NCBI RefSeq assembly: GCF_022024035.1
Contig: NZ_CP091787.1
Coordinates: 2,604,001 to 2,668,000 of the forward strand
Direction: 5' to 3'
DNA: 64,000 nucleotides
From: Prevotella sp. E13-17
GTDB lineage: Bacteria > Bacteroidota > Bacteroidia > Bacteroidales > Bacteroidaceae
The notes below the pieces were generated by a model. That model did not search any database. It was not told the origin of the DNA and saw only the letters and a list, made by a program, of their open reading frames with translations. The position numbers and the translations under genes were made by a program. Below are positions 9,037 through 17,836 of this stretch, piece by piece (position 1 is the stretch's first letter; each line of letters opens with the position of its first letter).

Positions 9037-9257
9037 TTTGGTGCCCCCAAACGACTGGTTTGGAGGCGCCAAAGGGTTGGATTGGAGGCCCCAAACGGAC
9101 CGTTTGGAGGCACTAAACAAATGAGGCGCTGCGAGCATACAATTACTTTGCCGTAAGGGCACCTTGACTTTGCCGTAAGGAAAGGGATGGTTTGCCGTAA
9201 CGAAAGGGATGGCTTGCCGTAAGGAAACCTGGGGCTTGCCGTAACCAGACTCAGGCT
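9037..9257. repeat. 22-nt phased array A (TTTGG...CCAAA and TTGCCGTAAGG units)
   Basis: Fills most of the 8929-9250 gap between the protease start and the permease stop. First block: four 15-nt dyads at 9037, 9059, 9081 and 9103 (TTTGGTGCCCCCAAA, TTTGGAGGCGCCAAA, ATTGGAGGCCCCAAA, TTTGGAGGCACTAAA) separated by 7-nt spacers CGACTGG, GGGTTGG and CGGACCG, so the period is exactly 22. Second block: TTGCCGTAAGG or close variants at 9148, 9170, 9192, 9214 and 9236, again every 22 nt, running up to the permease stop codon at 9251. A GATTGCG stretch at 9006-9012 resembles the GCAAT flanks of arrays B and C. The period is not a multiple of three, so this is not a coding repeat. Function unknown. Confidence 0.85.
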
Positions 9258-10495
9258 TGCTGCTCACGACGCCCCTTGAAGGTGTAGCCGACGCCTTCGA
9301 CAGCCTGACGGACATCGGCCTCGGTGGCAGCGCCCTTGACAGTGAGGGTGCAGGCCGAAGCATTTGCCTTGGCCGATGTGACACCGGGGAGTGACTCGAC
9401 GGCACGCACCACAGCAGCCTCGCAATGGCTACAGTGCATGTCTTCAACTCGATAGATGACGACGTCGGTTTCGACTGACGGAACGGCATTACGACGGTCA
9501 CGCCACTTCATGGCGAGGGCAAAAGCTATCATCAGGGTCAGTATGGCTGCGCAGACGAGCTTGAAGGGACTGGGCAACATGGTGTCGCTGGCGCAACAAG
9601 CATCGTTGACTACGGGGGTGAAGAGCGTCAGGCCACTGGCATTGAGCAACAGTCCGAACAGGATTGAGAAGCCTACGATAGTGCCCAGATAGATGGCAGT
9701 GAAGCGACGCCCCATGGCCTTGTGGACAACAAGGATTGAAGCGAGGTTGACAGCGGGACCTGCCATCAGCATGACCAGAGCCGCACCGGGCGAGAGTCCT
9801 TTCATCATGAGGGCAGCTGCCACGGGGATACTGCCCGTGGAACAGATATACATGGGCACGGCAATGGCAAGAATGACCAGCATCTGGAGCAGTGGCTCGC
9901 TGCCAAAGCTGAGGAAAAACGCATCGGGCACGGCTACCTGGATGAGGGCTGCCACAACAAGACCTATGAGCAGGCGCAGACCAATGTCGCGAATCATGTC
10001 GTAGTAGGCGTACTTCAGCACGCGCCACGGCTTGCGGCCCTGCTCCACTTCACAAGTGGCGGCAGCCTCGTCGGTGAGCGACTGGCGACGCATCAGGCGA
10101 TTAACCAGTAGGCCTCCGCACACCCCCGTGATGAGGGCAGCCACAGGACGGACAATGGCGAAGCCCAATCCCATGAGCGAGAAGGTGGCAAGGATGGAGT
10201 CGATGCCCGTCTGAGGCGTGGCAATGAGAAACGAGGCAATGGCGCCCTTGGAGGCTTTCTCATTGCGAAGACCAATGGCTGTGGGGATGACGCCACACGA
10301 ACAGAGTGGCAGTGGCACGCCCAACAGGGCTGCCCAGAGCACCGACCAACGGTTGTCGGCAGACAGATAGCGGGCATAGAAGCGCTGCGGCACATAGACA
10401 TGCAACACGCCAGCGATGAGAAAGCCCAGCAACAGGTAGGGGGCCATCTCGGCCACCACCATCAATAATGATGAAAAAAAACTCTGTAGATTCAT
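9251..10495 (-). CDS. Metal efflux permease (SO_0444 family) fused to an HMA domain
   Basis: 414 residues. The first ~340 form a polytopic membrane permease with hallmark segments PYLLLGFLIAGVLHVYVP, GVPLPLCSCGVIPTAIGLR (conserved Cys pair PLCSCG) and AVPMYICSTGSIPVAAALMMKG (a second Cys). This is the pattern of SO_0444-type Cu/Zn efflux transporters. Residues about 345-410 are a heavy-metal-associated domain with the metal-binding motif MHCSHC in VYRVEDMHCSHCEAAVVRAV. It probably exports copper or zinc from the cytoplasm; the ion cannot be decided from sequence. The ATG lies only 4 nt from the promoter box, so its mRNA may be leaderless. The stop codon abuts the last 22-nt repeat of array A. 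Confidence 0.88.
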   Translation of the reverse strand: MNLQSFFSSLLMVVAEMAPYLLLGFLIAGVLHVYVPQRFYARYLSADNRWSVLWAALLGVPLPLCSCGVIPTAIGLRNEKASKGAIASFLIATPQTGIDSILATFSLMGLGFAIVRPVAALITGVCGGLLVNRLMRRQSLTDEAAATCEVEQGRKPWRVLKYAYYDMIRDIGLRLLIGLVVAALIQVAVPDAFFLSFGSEPLLQMLVILAIAVPMYICSTGSIPVAAALMMKGLSPGAALVMLMAGPAVNLASILVVHKAMGRRFTAIYLGTIVGFSILFGLLLNASGLTLFTPVVNDACCASDTMLPSPFKLVCAAILTLMIAFALAMKWRDRRNAVPSVETDVVIYRVEDMHCSHCEAAVVRAVESLPGVTSAKANASACTLTVKGAATEADVRQAVEGVGYTFKGRREQQA

Positions 10496-10499
10496 GCGT

Positions 10500-10507
10500 C
10501 AAAGGTA
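10500..10507 (-). promoter_or_regulatory. Promoter -7 box of the permease gene
   Basis: TACCTTTG on the minus strand ends 4 nt before the ATG at 10495. With transcription starting 5-8 nt after such a box, the message would have essentially no leader, unless the true start is a later Met (residue 12, MVVAEMAPYLLLG). Confidence 0.6.
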
Positions 10508-10522
10508 CAAAAAAAAGAAATA

Positions 10523-10563
10523 TGCACAAAAGAAAGGGACTGAAATAATGTTATTCCAGTCCC
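10523..10563 (-). terminator. Rho-independent terminator of guaA
   Basis: On the minus strand GGGACTGGAATAA / TTATTTCAGTCCC forms a long stem with one mismatch (10536-10563), followed by TTTCTTTTG. It lies 70 nt after the guaA stop and upstream of the permease promoter. Confidence 0.75.
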
Positions 10564-10630
10564 ATAATACTTTATTTTCGGTATTGCTTCGTCCCACCTG
10601 TGCTACAATTAGCAACCGTGGAGAGCAATC

Positions 10631-12241
10631 TTACTCCCACTCGATGGTTGCAGGTGGCTTTGACGAGATGTCGTAGCAAACGCGATTGACACCGCGCACC
10701 TTGTTGATAATCTCGTTAGAGACCTTGGCCATGAACTCGTAAGGCAGATGAGCCCAGTCGGCAGTCATGGCATCGGTAGAGGTGACGGCACGCAGAGCAA
10801 CGGGATGCTCGTAGGTGCGCTCATCGCCCATCACACCGACCGAACGGACTGTAGAAAGGAGAATGGCACCTGCCTGCCAGATCTGGTCGTAGAGCGATAC
10901 TTCAATCTCGCCATCTTTCATATCGGCAGGAATGCCTGCTGCCAGGACTTTGCGGGCTTCTTCGCCACTAAGCTTGACTTTATAGTTGCGCAGACCGCGG
11001 ATATAGATATCGTCGGCATCCTGCAGGATCTGTACTTTCTCACGGGTGATGTCGCCCAGGATACGTACGGCCAGACCTGGTCCGGGGAAAGGATGGCGGG
11101 TGATGAGATGCTCGGGCATGCCCATCTGGCGTCCTACACGGCGCACCTCGTCCTTGAACAACCACTTCAGGGGCTCGCAAAGCTGCAGATGCATATCTTC
11201 GGGCAGACCGCCTACGTTGTGGTGGCTCTTGATAACCTTACCGGTGATGTTCAGTGACTCAATGCGATCGGGATAGATAGTGCCCTGAGCCAACCACTTG
11301 GCATCAGTGATTTTCTTGGCTTCGGCATTGAACACCTCAACGAAATCGCGACCGATAATCTTACGCTTCTGCTCGGGGTCGGTGACTCCGGCGAGGTCTG
11401 AGAAGAACTTCTCGCTGGCATCGACGCCAATCACATTCAGCCCCAGCACTTTATAGTCTTCCATAACCTGCTGGAACTCGTTCTTGCGAAGCATGCCGTG
11501 GTCCACGAAGATACAGGTGAGACGCGAGCCAATGGCCTTGTTGAGCAGGACGGCAGCAACGGAAGAATCAACGCCACCAGACAGCCCCAGGATGACACGG
11601 TCGTTGCCAAGCTGCTGCTTGAGTTCGGCTACGGTAGAATCAACAAATGAGGCGGCACTCCATTCCTGCTTGCTGCCACAGATGTCAACGACAAAGTTCT
11701 GAAGCAACTGCTTACCTTGAAGCGAATGGAACACCTCGGGGTGGAACTGAACGGCCCAGATGGGCTGCTGGGTAGAAGCGAAGGCGGCATTGGTAACGTC
11801 CTTGGTAGAACCAATGACCTTGAAGTCGCCGGGGATGGCAGTGATGGTGTCGCCATGAGACATCCACACCTGTGAGTGCTGCTCGAAGCCTTTGAACAGT
11901 GGATTCGTAGTATCGACAGTCTCCAGGTTGGCACGGCCATACTCGCGAGAGTCGGCCTTCTCTACCTTACCACCCAGGGTGTGCGAGATGAACTGTGCAC
12001 CGTAGCAGATGCCCAGCACGGGCACCTTGCCCACAAACTGGCTCAAGTCAACCTTGAAGGCCTCGGGATCGTGGACTGAGTAGGGGGAACCACTCAGGAT
12101 GACGCCAATCACCGACTCGTCGCCAACAGGAAACTTGTTGTAGGGCAAAATCTCGCAGAAGGTGTCTAACTCACGCACACGACGGCCAATAAGCTGCGTG
12201 GTCTGTGAGCCAAAGTCTAAGATGATAATCTTCTGTTGCAT
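10631..12241 (-). CDS. guaA: GMP synthase (glutamine-hydrolysing)
   Basis: Converts XMP to GMP using glutamine and ATP, in the cytoplasm. 536 residues with both halves complete. The class-I glutamine amidotransferase has the nucleophile loop [11 protein letters not shown] and QFHPEV. The ATP pyrophosphatase P-loop is [12 protein letters not shown]. The C-terminal dimerisation domain ends in [21 protein letters not shown], the usual GuaA end. It starts 5 nt after the nucleotidyltransferase gene and is probably co-transcribed with it; a good terminator follows. guaB is separate, at 34.1 kb. Confidence 0.97.
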   Translation of the reverse strand: MQQKIIILDFGSQTTQLIGRRVRELDTFCEILPYNKFPVGDESVIGVILSGSPYSVHDPEAFKVDLSQFVGKVPVLGICYGAQFISHTLGGKVEKADSREYGRANLETVDTTNPLFKGFEQHSQVWMSHGDTITAIPGDFKVIGSTKDVTNAAFASTQQPIWAVQFHPEVFHSLQGKQLLQNFVVDICGSKQEWSAASFVDSTVAELKQQLGNDRVILGLSGGVDSSVAAVLLNKAIGSRLTCIFVDHGMLRKNEFQQVMEDYKVLGLNVIGVDASEKFFSDLAGVTDPEQKRKIIGRDFVEVFNAEAKKITDAKWLAQGTIYPDRIESLNITGKVIKSHHNVGGLPEDMHLQLCEPLKWLFKDEVRRVGRQMGMPEHLITRHPFPGPGLAVRILGDITREKVQILQDADDIYIRGLRNYKVKLSGEEARKVLAAGIPADMKDGEIEVSLYDQIWQAGAILLSTVRSVGVMGDERTYEHPVALRAVTSTDAMTADWAHLPYEFMAKVSNEIINKVRGVNRVCYDISSKPPATIEWE

Positions 12242-12246
12242 ATTAA

Positions 12247-12999
12247 TTATAATGATGTGATAAATTTCTCTGCTTCGTCTAAGGTATCAAGCTTGCCCAC
12301 ATCCAAGAGACGCAGGTCGTCCTTGACCACTCCAACAATCTTGGAACGGTGACAGATACTGAGGTAAAAGTCGATAATGGGAAAACGATCGGGGAAGCGA
12401 TCCATCAGGGTGAACAAACGCGGCGAGAAGCTATGGATGCCAGAAAAGGCAAACTCATTGAGGGGTTCGCCGTACTGAGAGAGGCCCGTGCGACGGACAT
12501 ACTCGTAAGGGGACTTTATCTCGCCCGTCTCCTTATTAATCCATCCCATCAGACGCATGGCATTGTCGAAGAGCAGATAGCGCTTGGTCTTGCGACGGCT
12601 GACCAGCAAGACGGCTTCTTCGTCGGCCTCGTGCTGCTGAGCGAACCAATCGAAATCGACATTGCTCAGAATATCTACGTTGTGGATAAGGATGGGGGAA
12701 GTATCGTCGAACAACGTGCCGGCCTTCTTGATGCCGCCGCCAGTCTCTAACAACTGACTACGCTCGTCGCTGATGCGGATATCCATACCGAAATCGTTGG
12801 TCTTGAGATAGTCAACAATCTGGTCGGCAAAATGATGCACATTGACGACTACTCGACTGTAGCCCGCAGCCGTCAACTTTGTCAAGATATGCCACAGCAG
12901 CGGTTTCTCGCCCACACGCACCAATGCTTTAGGCATTGTGTCGGTAAGGGGTTTCAGCCTTGTACCAAGACCTGCTGCAAATACCATTGCCTGTTTCAT
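12247..12999 (-). CDS. Sugar nucleotidyltransferase (MurU/RmlA-like)
   Basis: 250 residues, single nucleotidyltransferase domain. The N-terminal nucleotide-binding signature [23 protein letters not shown] is complete, followed by [16 protein letters not shown] and the metal-site region [13 protein letters not shown]. These enzymes couple a sugar-1-phosphate with UTP or GTP to make NDP-sugars. The short length without a hexapeptide domain and the MPKAL motif are typical of MurU-like (MurNAc-1-P uridylyltransferase) or mannose-1-P guanylyltransferase-like proteins; the substrate is not decided. First gene of a probable operon with guaA. A promoter box lies 4 nt upstream of its ATG. Confidence 0.88.
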   Translation of the reverse strand: MKQAMVFAAGLGTRLKPLTDTMPKALVRVGEKPLLWHILTKLTAAGYSRVVVNVHHFADQIVDYLKTNDFGMDIRISDERSQLLETGGGIKKAGTLFDDTSPILIHNVDILSNVDFDWFAQQHEADEEAVLLVSRRKTKRYLLFDNAMRLMGWINKETGEIKSPYEYVRRTGLSQYGEPLNEFAFSGIHSFSPRLFTLMDRFPDRFPIIDFYLSICHRSKIVGVVKDDLRLLDVGKLDTLDEAEKFITSL

Positions 13000-13003
13000 G
13001 CTG

Positions 13004-13011
13004 CAAAATTA
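13004..13011 (-). promoter_or_regulatory. Promoter -7 box of the nucleotidyltransferase-guaA operon
   Basis: TAATTTTG on the minus strand, ending 4 nt before the ATG at 12999. This is the second case in the window of a box almost touching the start codon, which implies a leaderless or near-leaderless mRNA. Confidence 0.5.
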
Positions 13012-13065
13012 CACTTTTTTTTTGTAATACGCAAAATAATAACTGGTAATAAGACACGGGGGTGG

Positions 13066-13236
13066 TCAGTCGTCGGTCCACATACTGAAAGTGGACTGAC
13101 GCGACTCTATTTCTTCAGCATCGACGGGAGCGTCTTCTTCACTAACAGTCGTCTGGAAATTTGATGCAGAAAGCATCTGGGCATTGGGGGTGAAGCTGAC
13201 CATTACGATGGTGGGCTTCTGATATGGTTTCTTCAT
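13066..13236 (-). CDS. Small 56-residue peptide, MKKxYxKP type
   Basis: A short frame I read directly: MKKPYQKPTIVMVSFTPN, then AQMLSASNFQTTVSEED, ending QSTFSMWTDD. It begins 10 nt after the stop of the secreted protein gene at 13247 and on the same strand, so the two look like an operon. MKKxYxKP peptides of 50-70 residues are frequent in Prevotella and Bacteroides next to secreted proteins. I know of no established function; export or precursor-peptide roles are only guesses. There is no signal peptide and the tail is strongly acidic. No Shine-Dalgarno sequence is seen. Confidence 0.75.
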   Translation of the reverse strand: MKKPYQKPTIVMVSFTPNAQMLSASNFQTTVSEEDAPVDAEEIESRQSTFSMWTDD

Positions 13237-13246
13237 TATCTGGGGG

Positions 13247-14770
13247 CTACTTAATAAATACTTTTATGTTCTTGCCTTGCTGGTCTCCTTCTGCATGACG
13301 TATGATATACAGGCCGCTTGTTGGAGACTGGATGCGACGGCCTTGAAGGTTATAGAGCTCATCATGACCCGGGGAAGCAGCTGAAGTGCGAATGACATCG
13401 GTCTCGTCGGAGAAAGCCACGGTGAAACGGGCATTAGAGGTAGAGGGGAGACTGGATGTGAGAATGGGCAAATAGGCTTTGTTGGCTTTGATGGTGCCAT
13501 CGTTGATTCGAACGAACTTACCACCACTGAGACCGAAGTTGGTATAGTCGCCATCAACGGTTGTGATGGGGGTGGGAACAAGTGTGCCACGCAGCATATT
13601 GCCATCAATACCAGCTATACCTTCATCATCAACCACGATGGGCAGATACACGGTTTCGCCAGCCTTCTTAGGATTATACAAGACGAAAGGTGTCTCTTTA
13701 GCAACCTTGCCCATGATCTTTGAGAAGTTGACAATAGAACCTGAAGTTGAGGATACCACATAAGCGGCATAATCATCTGTTGGTGTCAAGTCGAGCGCGA
13801 AGGGACTACAATAGGTAGCATAGCCGCTGGCAGCAAGTTTCAAACCAACGTGAGTCATAATCTTAACGTCGTCGATAACAATACGGCAACCGCTTGCTGC
13901 AGAAAACGCAATCCTTGGATTCTCCCCTACATCTGTTATCTTGAGTGTGTAGTTGGTGTAGGTAGAAGGAATATCATCCAGAACAGAAGGTGTAACCGTG
14001 CAATTCTCACCAACAACAGAAAGTATCTTTTCGTCAGCATCCCATCCTTTAACGTTTATCGTCATGATTGCATCTGTCGTCATAGCAGGAAGCACAGGAG
14101 TCGTGATTGAACCTGGACCATCTTCTTTGGCTAATCGGACGCCTCCATACTTATCTACGGGATAAATATAACCACTCATTGTCCAACCAGTTTGGTCAAA
14201 AGAACTCGTGTCATAGTTATCTACCAAATCGAACGTCTCATGAAAAATAACACCTGAATCAGTTTCATCTTCAAGAACATATACGGTAAAATCATGGGGA
14301 CATGTATTGAGGTACGTGTCTGTGTATGAATAAGCAGAATAATCATTGGATTTTTTTTCACCTATAAAACGGTTCTCATTACTGATATTCTGAATCAAAG
14401 CGACACCGTTATCAAAACTAAAAGACCAAACAGAAGCCTTTGAACCAAAACTTAATGATGTACCCGAAGAGTTATACAAATATTTATCCTTGTCCACATT
14501 CTTTATGTAAAAGCCATCAGTAGCGGCATCAACTCTCCACACATATGATTCATAACCCGTCAACTCTACGCTTTTATAGTTTGACGTTGTCTGAAGAACT
14601 GTGGAAACAATAGAATTATTAAGAACACATCCATTCCTCTCAAAAACATATTTTTTGCCTGCCTGAATAGAGGTTACTTTAACAAGTTTATAGGAAGCCC
14701 ATCCGTTTACGCTTCCCGATAAAAGGAATACGAAAAGGACACAAAGTTTTAGAAATGAATATTTTTTCAT
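13247..14770 (-). CDS. Secreted surface protein with T9SS-like tail
   Basis: 507 residues. A signal peptide (MKKYSFLKLCVLFVFLLSGSVNGWA) is followed by a beta-rich region whose opening (YKLVKVTSIQAGKKYVFERNG...) resembles the GKEYYLYNVG modules of the C10 protease in this window. The middle (about 170-310) looks like a carbohydrate-binding-type beta sandwich (FHETFDLVDNYD...GCRIVIDDVKI). The C-terminal block ends with LYNLQGRRIQSPTSGLYIIRH, the short C-terminal sorting tail common in Prevotella. Probably exported and surface-associated; function unknown. It follows asnS and its terminator and precedes the 56-residue peptide gene by 10 nt. No TAnnTTTG box is seen in the 70 nt before it. Confidence 0.82.
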   Translation of the reverse strand: MKKYSFLKLCVLFVFLLSGSVNGWASYKLVKVTSIQAGKKYVFERNGCVLNNSIVSTVLQTTSNYKSVELTGYESYVWRVDAATDGFYIKNVDKDKYLYNSSGTSLSFGSKASVWSFSFDNGVALIQNISNENRFIGEKKSNDYSAYSYTDTYLNTCPHDFTVYVLEDETDSGVIFHETFDLVDNYDTSSFDQTGWTMSGYIYPVDKYGGVRLAKEDGPGSITTPVLPAMTTDAIMTINVKGWDADEKILSVVGENCTVTPSVLDDIPSTYTNYTLKITDVGENPRIAFSAASGCRIVIDDVKIMTHVGLKLAASGYATYCSPFALDLTPTDDYAAYVVSSTSGSIVNFSKIMGKVAKETPFVLYNPKKAGETVYLPIVVDDEGIAGIDGNMLRGTLVPTPITTVDGDYTNFGLSGGKFVRINDGTIKANKAYLPILTSSLPSTSNARFTVAFSDETDVIRTSAASPGHDELYNLQGRRIQSPTSGLYIIRHAEGDQQGKNIKVFIK

Positions 14771-14791
14771 CCTTGATTAGTTTATGGTTGT

Positions 14792-14829
14792 AAAAAAAGA
14801 GGGGGCGTGCCAATAATGACACACCCCCT
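14792..14829 (-). terminator. Rho-independent terminator of asnS
   Basis: On the minus strand AGGGGGTGTG / CACGCCCCCT (one mismatch) folds into a stem, followed by CTTTTTTTAC. It lies 11 nt after the asnS stop. Confidence 0.85.
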
Positions 14830-14840
14830 ATCGTTGGAAA

Positions 14841-16280
14841 TTAGAATTCTGCTGATTTTGGTGTACGTGGGAAAGGTATCACGTCACGGATGTTCTGCAT
14901 GCCTGTAACGAACAGAATGAGACGCTCGAAACCAAGACCGAAACCGGCATGAGGACATGAACCCCACTTGCGGGTGTCGAGATACCACCAGAGATGGGTC
15001 TGATCCATCTCACGACGGTTAACCTCGCTCATCAACTTATCGTAGCTCTCCTCACGAACAGAACCACCGATAATCTCACCAATCTGTGGGAACAGGACAT
15101 CGGTACCCTGCATGGTGGGACCAGGAGCAACAGCACCCTTGTAACCTACAGAACCGCCATCGGCAGTATCCTCGTTCTGCTTCATGTAGAACGACTTGAA
15201 AGCACGTGGATAGTCGGTCATGATAACTGGCTTCTTGAAGTGCTCCTCTACAAGGTAGCGCTCGTGCTCAGAAGCGAGGTCATCGCCCCAGTTACAGGGG
15301 AACTCAAACTTCTTACCATTCTTGATGGCCTCCTGGAGGATGTTGATACCCTCGGTGTAAGGCAGACGGACGAAGGTCTCTTTCAAGACGCCCTCAAGAC
15401 GCTCAATCAGGGTCTTGTCAATCATCTTGTTAAGGAACTCAAGATCGTCCTTACAATGGTCAAGTGCCCATCGAACACAATACTTGATAAAGTCCTCTTC
15501 GAGGTCCATCAGCTCTTCTTGGTCAATGAAAGCAACCTCGGGCTCAACCATCCAGAACTCGGCCAAGTGACGAGGCGTATTTGAGTTCTCGGCACGGAAC
15601 GTAGGACCGAAGGTATAGATGGCTCCCAGAGCTGTAGCACCCAGCTCACCCTCCAACTGGCCTGAAACGGTTAGTGAGGTCTGCTCTCCGAAGAAATCAT
15701 CGTCGTAGATAATCTTGCCGTTCTCATCCTTCTTCAAGTCGTAGAGGTTCTTGGTGGTCACCTGGAACATGTTGCCTGCACCCTCACAGTCACTGGCAGT
15801 AATCAATGGCGTGTGGAAATAGAAGAAACCATGCTCATGGAAATAGGTATGGATGGCCATTGCCATGTTGTGACGAATGCGCATAACGGCACCAAAGGTA
15901 TTGGTGCGCAGACGCATATGTGCATTCTTACGCATAGCCTCGAAGCTCTGGCCCTTCTTCTGCATGGGATAGTCGTTGCCGCAGAGTCCGTAAATCACAA
16001 GCTTGGTGGCCTGAATCTCACTACTCTGACCAGCACCCTGACTCTCTACGAGTGTACCTTCAGCACAAATGCAAGCACCAGTGGTGATGTCTTTCAGCAA
16101 CTGCTCGTCGAACTTGGTTGGGTCAACCACAACCTGCACATTGTTGATGGTTGAGCCATCATTGAGGGCAATGAAGTCAACTGCCTTCGAACTGCGATGC
16201 GTGCGCACCCAGCCTTTCACACAGACTTCCTTGCCATATTCTGTGCTTTTCAGCACATCGATTATCTTAGTTCTTTTCAT
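14841..16280 (-). CDS. asnS: Asparaginyl-tRNA synthetase
   Basis: Charges tRNA-Asn with asparagine. 479 residues. The N-terminal OB-fold anticodon-binding domain ([24 protein letters not shown]) is followed by a class-II catalytic core with motif 2 [21 protein letters not shown] and motif 3 [16 protein letters not shown]. The [15 protein letters not shown] ending marks AsnRS rather than AspRS. It is the last gene of a probable purB - pseudouridine synthase - asnS transcript, from which it is separated by a palindromic repeat element. Confidence 0.97.
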   Translation of the reverse strand: MKRTKIIDVLKSTEYGKEVCVKGWVRTHRSSKAVDFIALNDGSTINNVQVVVDPTKFDEQLLKDITTGACICAEGTLVESQGAGQSSEIQATKLVIYGLCGNDYPMQKKGQSFEAMRKNAHMRLRTNTFGAVMRIRHNMAMAIHTYFHEHGFFYFHTPLITASDCEGAGNMFQVTTKNLYDLKKDENGKIIYDDDFFGEQTSLTVSGQLEGELGATALGAIYTFGPTFRAENSNTPRHLAEFWMVEPEVAFIDQEELMDLEEDFIKYCVRWALDHCKDDLEFLNKMIDKTLIERLEGVLKETFVRLPYTEGINILQEAIKNGKKFEFPCNWGDDLASEHERYLVEEHFKKPVIMTDYPRAFKSFYMKQNEDTADGGSVGYKGAVAPGPTMQGTDVLFPQIGEIIGGSVREESYDKLMSEVNRREMDQTHLWWYLDTRKWGSCPHAGFGLGFERLILFVTGMQNIRDVIPFPRTPKSAEF

Positions 16281-16287
16281 TGTTTTA

Positions 16288-16403
16288 AGCCCCCTAAATT
16301 AGGGGGTTGGGGGTCTGAACAAGCGAAATCAGACCATTACGCTCCTTTATTGTTGGGATCTGCGCCTGTTCAGACCCCTGTTGTCCCCTAGCTTAGGGGA
16401 CTT
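16288..16403. mobile_element. Palindromic MITE-like element
   Basis: A 116-nt stretch whose ends are near-perfect inverted copies of each other over about 38 nt. Left arm: AGCCCCCTAAATTAGGGGG, then TTGGGGGTCTGAACAAGC. Right arm, on the complement: AGTCCCCTAAGCTAGGGGAC, then AACAGGGGTCTGAACAGGC. Each arm is itself a hairpin (CCCCCTAA/TTAGGGGG and GTCCCCTA/TAGGGGAC). The middle 40 nt are unrelated. It fits exactly in the 126-nt gap between asnS and the pseudouridine synthase gene. I interpret it as a non-autonomous repeat element; a regulatory mRNA structure is the alternative. Confidence 0.6.
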
Positions 16404-16406
16404 GTG

Positions 16407-17762
16407 TTACTCGTAAGCACCCATACGCAGGCGATCAACCTCTTCCTCGGTGAGGAAACGCCAGTCGCCACGACGCAAGTTCTTCTTTGTAAGGCCAGCG
16501 AACTGAACTCGGTCTAGTTTGGTGACCTTGTAGCCCAAGCTCTCAAAAATTCGACGGACGATGCGGTTCTTGCCTGAGTGAATCTCGATACCAACCTGCT
16601 TCTTGTCAACAGGATCAGCATACTCGATAGCATCGGCCTTGATTTCACCGTCGTCGAGCATCACACCCTCTGCAATGCGCTGCATATCGTGTGCCGTTAC
16701 ATTATGATCCAGATATACGTGGTAGATCTTCTTCTTCAAGAACTTAGGATGTGTGAGCTTAGATGCCATATCGCCATCGTTGGTAAGCAGAAGAACACCG
16801 GTTGTGTTGCGGTCGAGACGACCAACTGGATAGATACGCTCGGGACATGCGTCCTTTACGAGATCCATCACTGTCTTGCGCTGCTGAGGATCATCACTGG
16901 TGGTCACATAATCCTTGGGTTTATTGAGAAGTACATATACCTTCTTCTCAAGTGTTACAGGATTATCGTGGAACTTCACGAGATCGGTGCGCATAACCTT
17001 TGTTCCCAGCTCGGTAACAACCTCGCCATTAACAGTAACAACACCTGCCTGGATAAAGTCATCTGCCTCTCGACGGCTGCAAACGCCTGCATTTGCCAAG
17101 AACTTATTCAAGCGTACAGGCTCGTTGGGATCGAAGTTTATCTCCTTGTATTCAATACGCTTCTTCATTGAATACTTTGCATTGGGATCATAGTCGGCCG
17201 TACGGGGACGGTAACCACCTTGGGGACGCTGACCATAACCACCACGCTGCTGATAGCCTCCCTGGGGACGCTGGCCATAACCGCCACGCTGCTGATAGCC
17301 GCCTTGTGGACGCTGACCATAACCACCCTGAGGACGCTGGCCATAACCACCACGCTGCTGATAGCCGCCTTGTGGACGCTGGCCATAACCACCCTGTGGA
17401 CGCTGACCGTAACCACCCTGAGGGCGCTGCTGATAGCCACCTTGAGGACGCTGGCCATAACCACCCTGAGGACGCTGCTGGTAATCATTATTACCGTAAT
17501 TATTGGTACGCGGACGATAGTTTCGCTGTGGAGCTTGACTCTGCAAACCAGCGCCGAAACCTTCTGGACGGAAGCCGCCCTCATCATCCTGATTATGCTT
17601 GACAAAGTTAGGACGCTCGTAACTATTACCTACAGGACGTGCATGAATACGTGGGCGCGGTGAGCGACCTACTGGTCTGAATTCCTTCTGGAAGCCTTCA
17701 CGGCTTGTGTTCTGCTGTTCTGTTGACAGCCCTTCATGATTTTTTTCGTTTTCGAAATCCAT
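16407..17762 (-). CDS. rluB: RluB-like 23S rRNA pseudouridine synthase with Gly-Tyr-rich N-terminus
   Basis: Isomerises a uridine in rRNA, probably 23S. The catalytic part (residues about 205-451) contains an S4 RNA-binding domain ([25 protein letters not shown]), the catalytic loop [17 protein letters not shown] with Asp317, and [15 protein letters not shown]. This is the RsuA/RluB/RluE group, and the exact target is not decided. The unusual part is the first ~200 residues: a disordered region containing about a dozen QRPQGGY or QQRGGYG repeats, similar to RGG-box RNA-binding segments. N-terminal extensions occur in Bacteroidetes orthologues, but the repeat number is likely to vary. Probably in one operon with purB (74 nt upstream) and asnS. 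Confidence 0.9.
   Translation of the reverse strand: MDFENEKNHEGLSTEQQNTSREGFQKEFRPVGRSPRPRIHARPVGNSYERPNFVKHNQDDEGGFRPEGFGAGLQSQAPQRNYRPRTNNYGNNDYQQRPQGGYGQRPQGGYQQRPQGGYGQRPQGGYGQRPQGGYQQRGGYGQRPQGGYGQRPQGGYQQRGGYGQRPQGGYQQRGGYGQRPQGGYRPRTADYDPNAKYSMKKRIEYKEINFDPNEPVRLNKFLANAGVCSRREADDFIQAGVVTVNGEVVTELGTKVMRTDLVKFHDNPVTLEKKVYVLLNKPKDYVTTSDDPQQRKTVMDLVKDACPERIYPVGRLDRNTTGVLLLTNDGDMASKLTHPKFLKKKIYHVYLDHNVTAHDMQRIAEGVMLDDGEIKADAIEYADPVDKKQVGIEIHSGKNRIVRRIFESLGYKVTKLDRVQFAGLTKKNLRRGDWRFLTEEEVDRLRMGAYE
17205..17490 (-). repeat. In-frame coding repeats of QRPQGGYG
   Basis: Units of 24 nt ([16 protein letters not shown]) and 15 nt (QRGGY) repeated about twelve times within the pseudouridine synthase gene. 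Nucleotide identity between copies is high, and all lengths are multiples of three, so copy-number change would keep the frame. Confidence 0.85.
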
Positions 17763-17836
17763 AATAAATGAATCTTTAATGATGTTAATAATAGGAACCT
17801 CACGGCTCCACTAAATAATTACTATTGAGTTGAATA

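Noticed and set aside
16281..16406. Tandem terminators between rluB and asnS
   Set aside because: The two CCCCTA hairpins lack T-runs and are arms of one larger inverted repeat, so an inserted element is the better reading.
17093..17663. Repetitive plus-strand frames opposite the pseudouridine synthase (HNHHAADS and [10 protein letters not shown] repeats)
   Set aside because: They arise only because the coding repeat on the other strand is open in several frames.
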